6,608 bases of DNA. Origin: Candidatus Woesearchaeota archaeon (GTDB lineage Archaea; Nanobdellota; Nanobdellia; Woesearchaeales; JAGVYO01). Positions 6,443 to 6,608 of the stretch are shown in pieces. Below the pieces are notes generated by a model. It worked only from the letters and a program-made list of their open reading frames with translations, searched no databases and was not told the DNA's origin. A program made the position numbers and the translations under genes. Positions within the stretch are counted from its first letter, which is position 1, and each line of letters starts with the position of its first letter. Location: positions 1 through 6,608 of the forward strand of contig JAGVYO010000039.1 in the NCBI GenBank assembly GCA_018303225.1. The letters run 5' to 3'.

Positions 6443-6608
6443 TGAGGAAGCAAACAAACATCCTACAAAAAATTAACGGTTTGATACGCAAAGCAAGGGT
6501 CCCGGTATATCTTCATCGCTTTGGACCCAAGAAATACACCAGCATAGAACACTGCAAGGCATGGCTTCTGAAAGAAGCCCACCGATGCTCATGGCAAGAC
6601 TTCTACGA
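6442..6608 (+). CDS. Probable DDE-type transposase, N-terminal 55 residues
   Basis: The frame opens at ATG 6442 and stays open to the window end. The peptide starts MRKQTNILQKINGLIRKARV, then PVYLHRFGPKKYTSIEHCKA and WLLKEAHRCSWQDFY. A basic N-terminus followed by a Leu-His-Arg-Phe-Gly-Pro-Lys-Lys-Tyr segment and a helix resembles the N-terminal region of IS4/IS5-like DDE transposases common in archaeal genomes. The catalytic Asp-Asp-Glu residues would lie downstream and are not visible. A GTG at 6421 is an alternative start in the same frame, with an in-frame TAG at 6391-6393 upstream. The hairpins before it and its position directly behind a damaged gene fit a mobile element. Another DNA-binding protein is possible, since only 55 residues are seen. 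Confidence 0.6.
   Translation, partial: MRKQTNILQKINGLIRKARVPVYLHRFGPKKYTSIEHCKAWLLKEAHRCSWQDFY

Larger units (their letters stand above)
6344..6608 (+). mobile_element. Left part of a probable insertion sequence, truncated by the window
   Basis: This stretch follows the original acs stop codon and holds nested hairpins leading into a transposase-like frame that runs off the window. The exact left boundary cannot be set, because the right end, the terminal inverted repeats and any target-site duplication lie outside. It could begin anywhere from about 6328 to 6393. Confidence 0.5.

Noticed and set aside
1..6608. CRISPR array, tRNA or rRNA genes
   Set aside because: No regularly spaced repeats, no cloverleaf-like sequence and no rRNA-like segments were seen on either strand.

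Overview
The window looks archaeal, most likely from a DPANN-type lineage; this is inferred from sequence features, not from a search. Support comes from an archaeal-type pelota gene, A/T-rich TATA-like promoters about 26 bases ahead of start codons (fitting leaderless transcription), and a membrane-anchored protein starting with a lysine-rich KKAQ-like leader and a single hydrophobic helix, a style common in DPANN genomes. Base composition is moderate and coding density is high; no stretch over 300 bases lacks a gene.

Left half, minus strand (1-3331): two envelope-type genes, probably one operon. The promoter-proximal gene (2156-3331) encodes a 391-residue protein with one N-terminal membrane helix, an acidic linker and three similar beta-rich repeats. 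After 62 bases comes a long gene (2093 down to the window edge, still open) encoding about seven membrane helices, a large cysteine-containing ectodomain and, at the edge, the start of a lysozyme-like lytic transglycosylase (SLT) domain. That domain is the main surprise, because archaea have no murein.

Middle (3332-3434): a divergent promoter region with a perfectly palindromic TATA element and a tandem 12-base repeat.

Right half, plus strand: the ribosome-rescue factor pelota (3435-4479), then AMP-forming acetyl-CoA synthetase (acs, from 4521). Both are recognisable over nearly their full length, and both are broken by an internal deletion that also shifts the frame. Pelota lacks about seven or eight residues near residue 69. 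Acs lacks about 38 residues that should include the conserved catalytic lysine motif; its true C-terminal end survives out of frame at 6272-6343. These could be real lesions or errors in the assembled sequence.

Right edge (about 6344-6608): probably the left part of an insertion sequence. Three inverted repeats lead into the first 55 codons of a probable transposase whose start codon and Shine-Dalgarno-like sequence lie in a hairpin.
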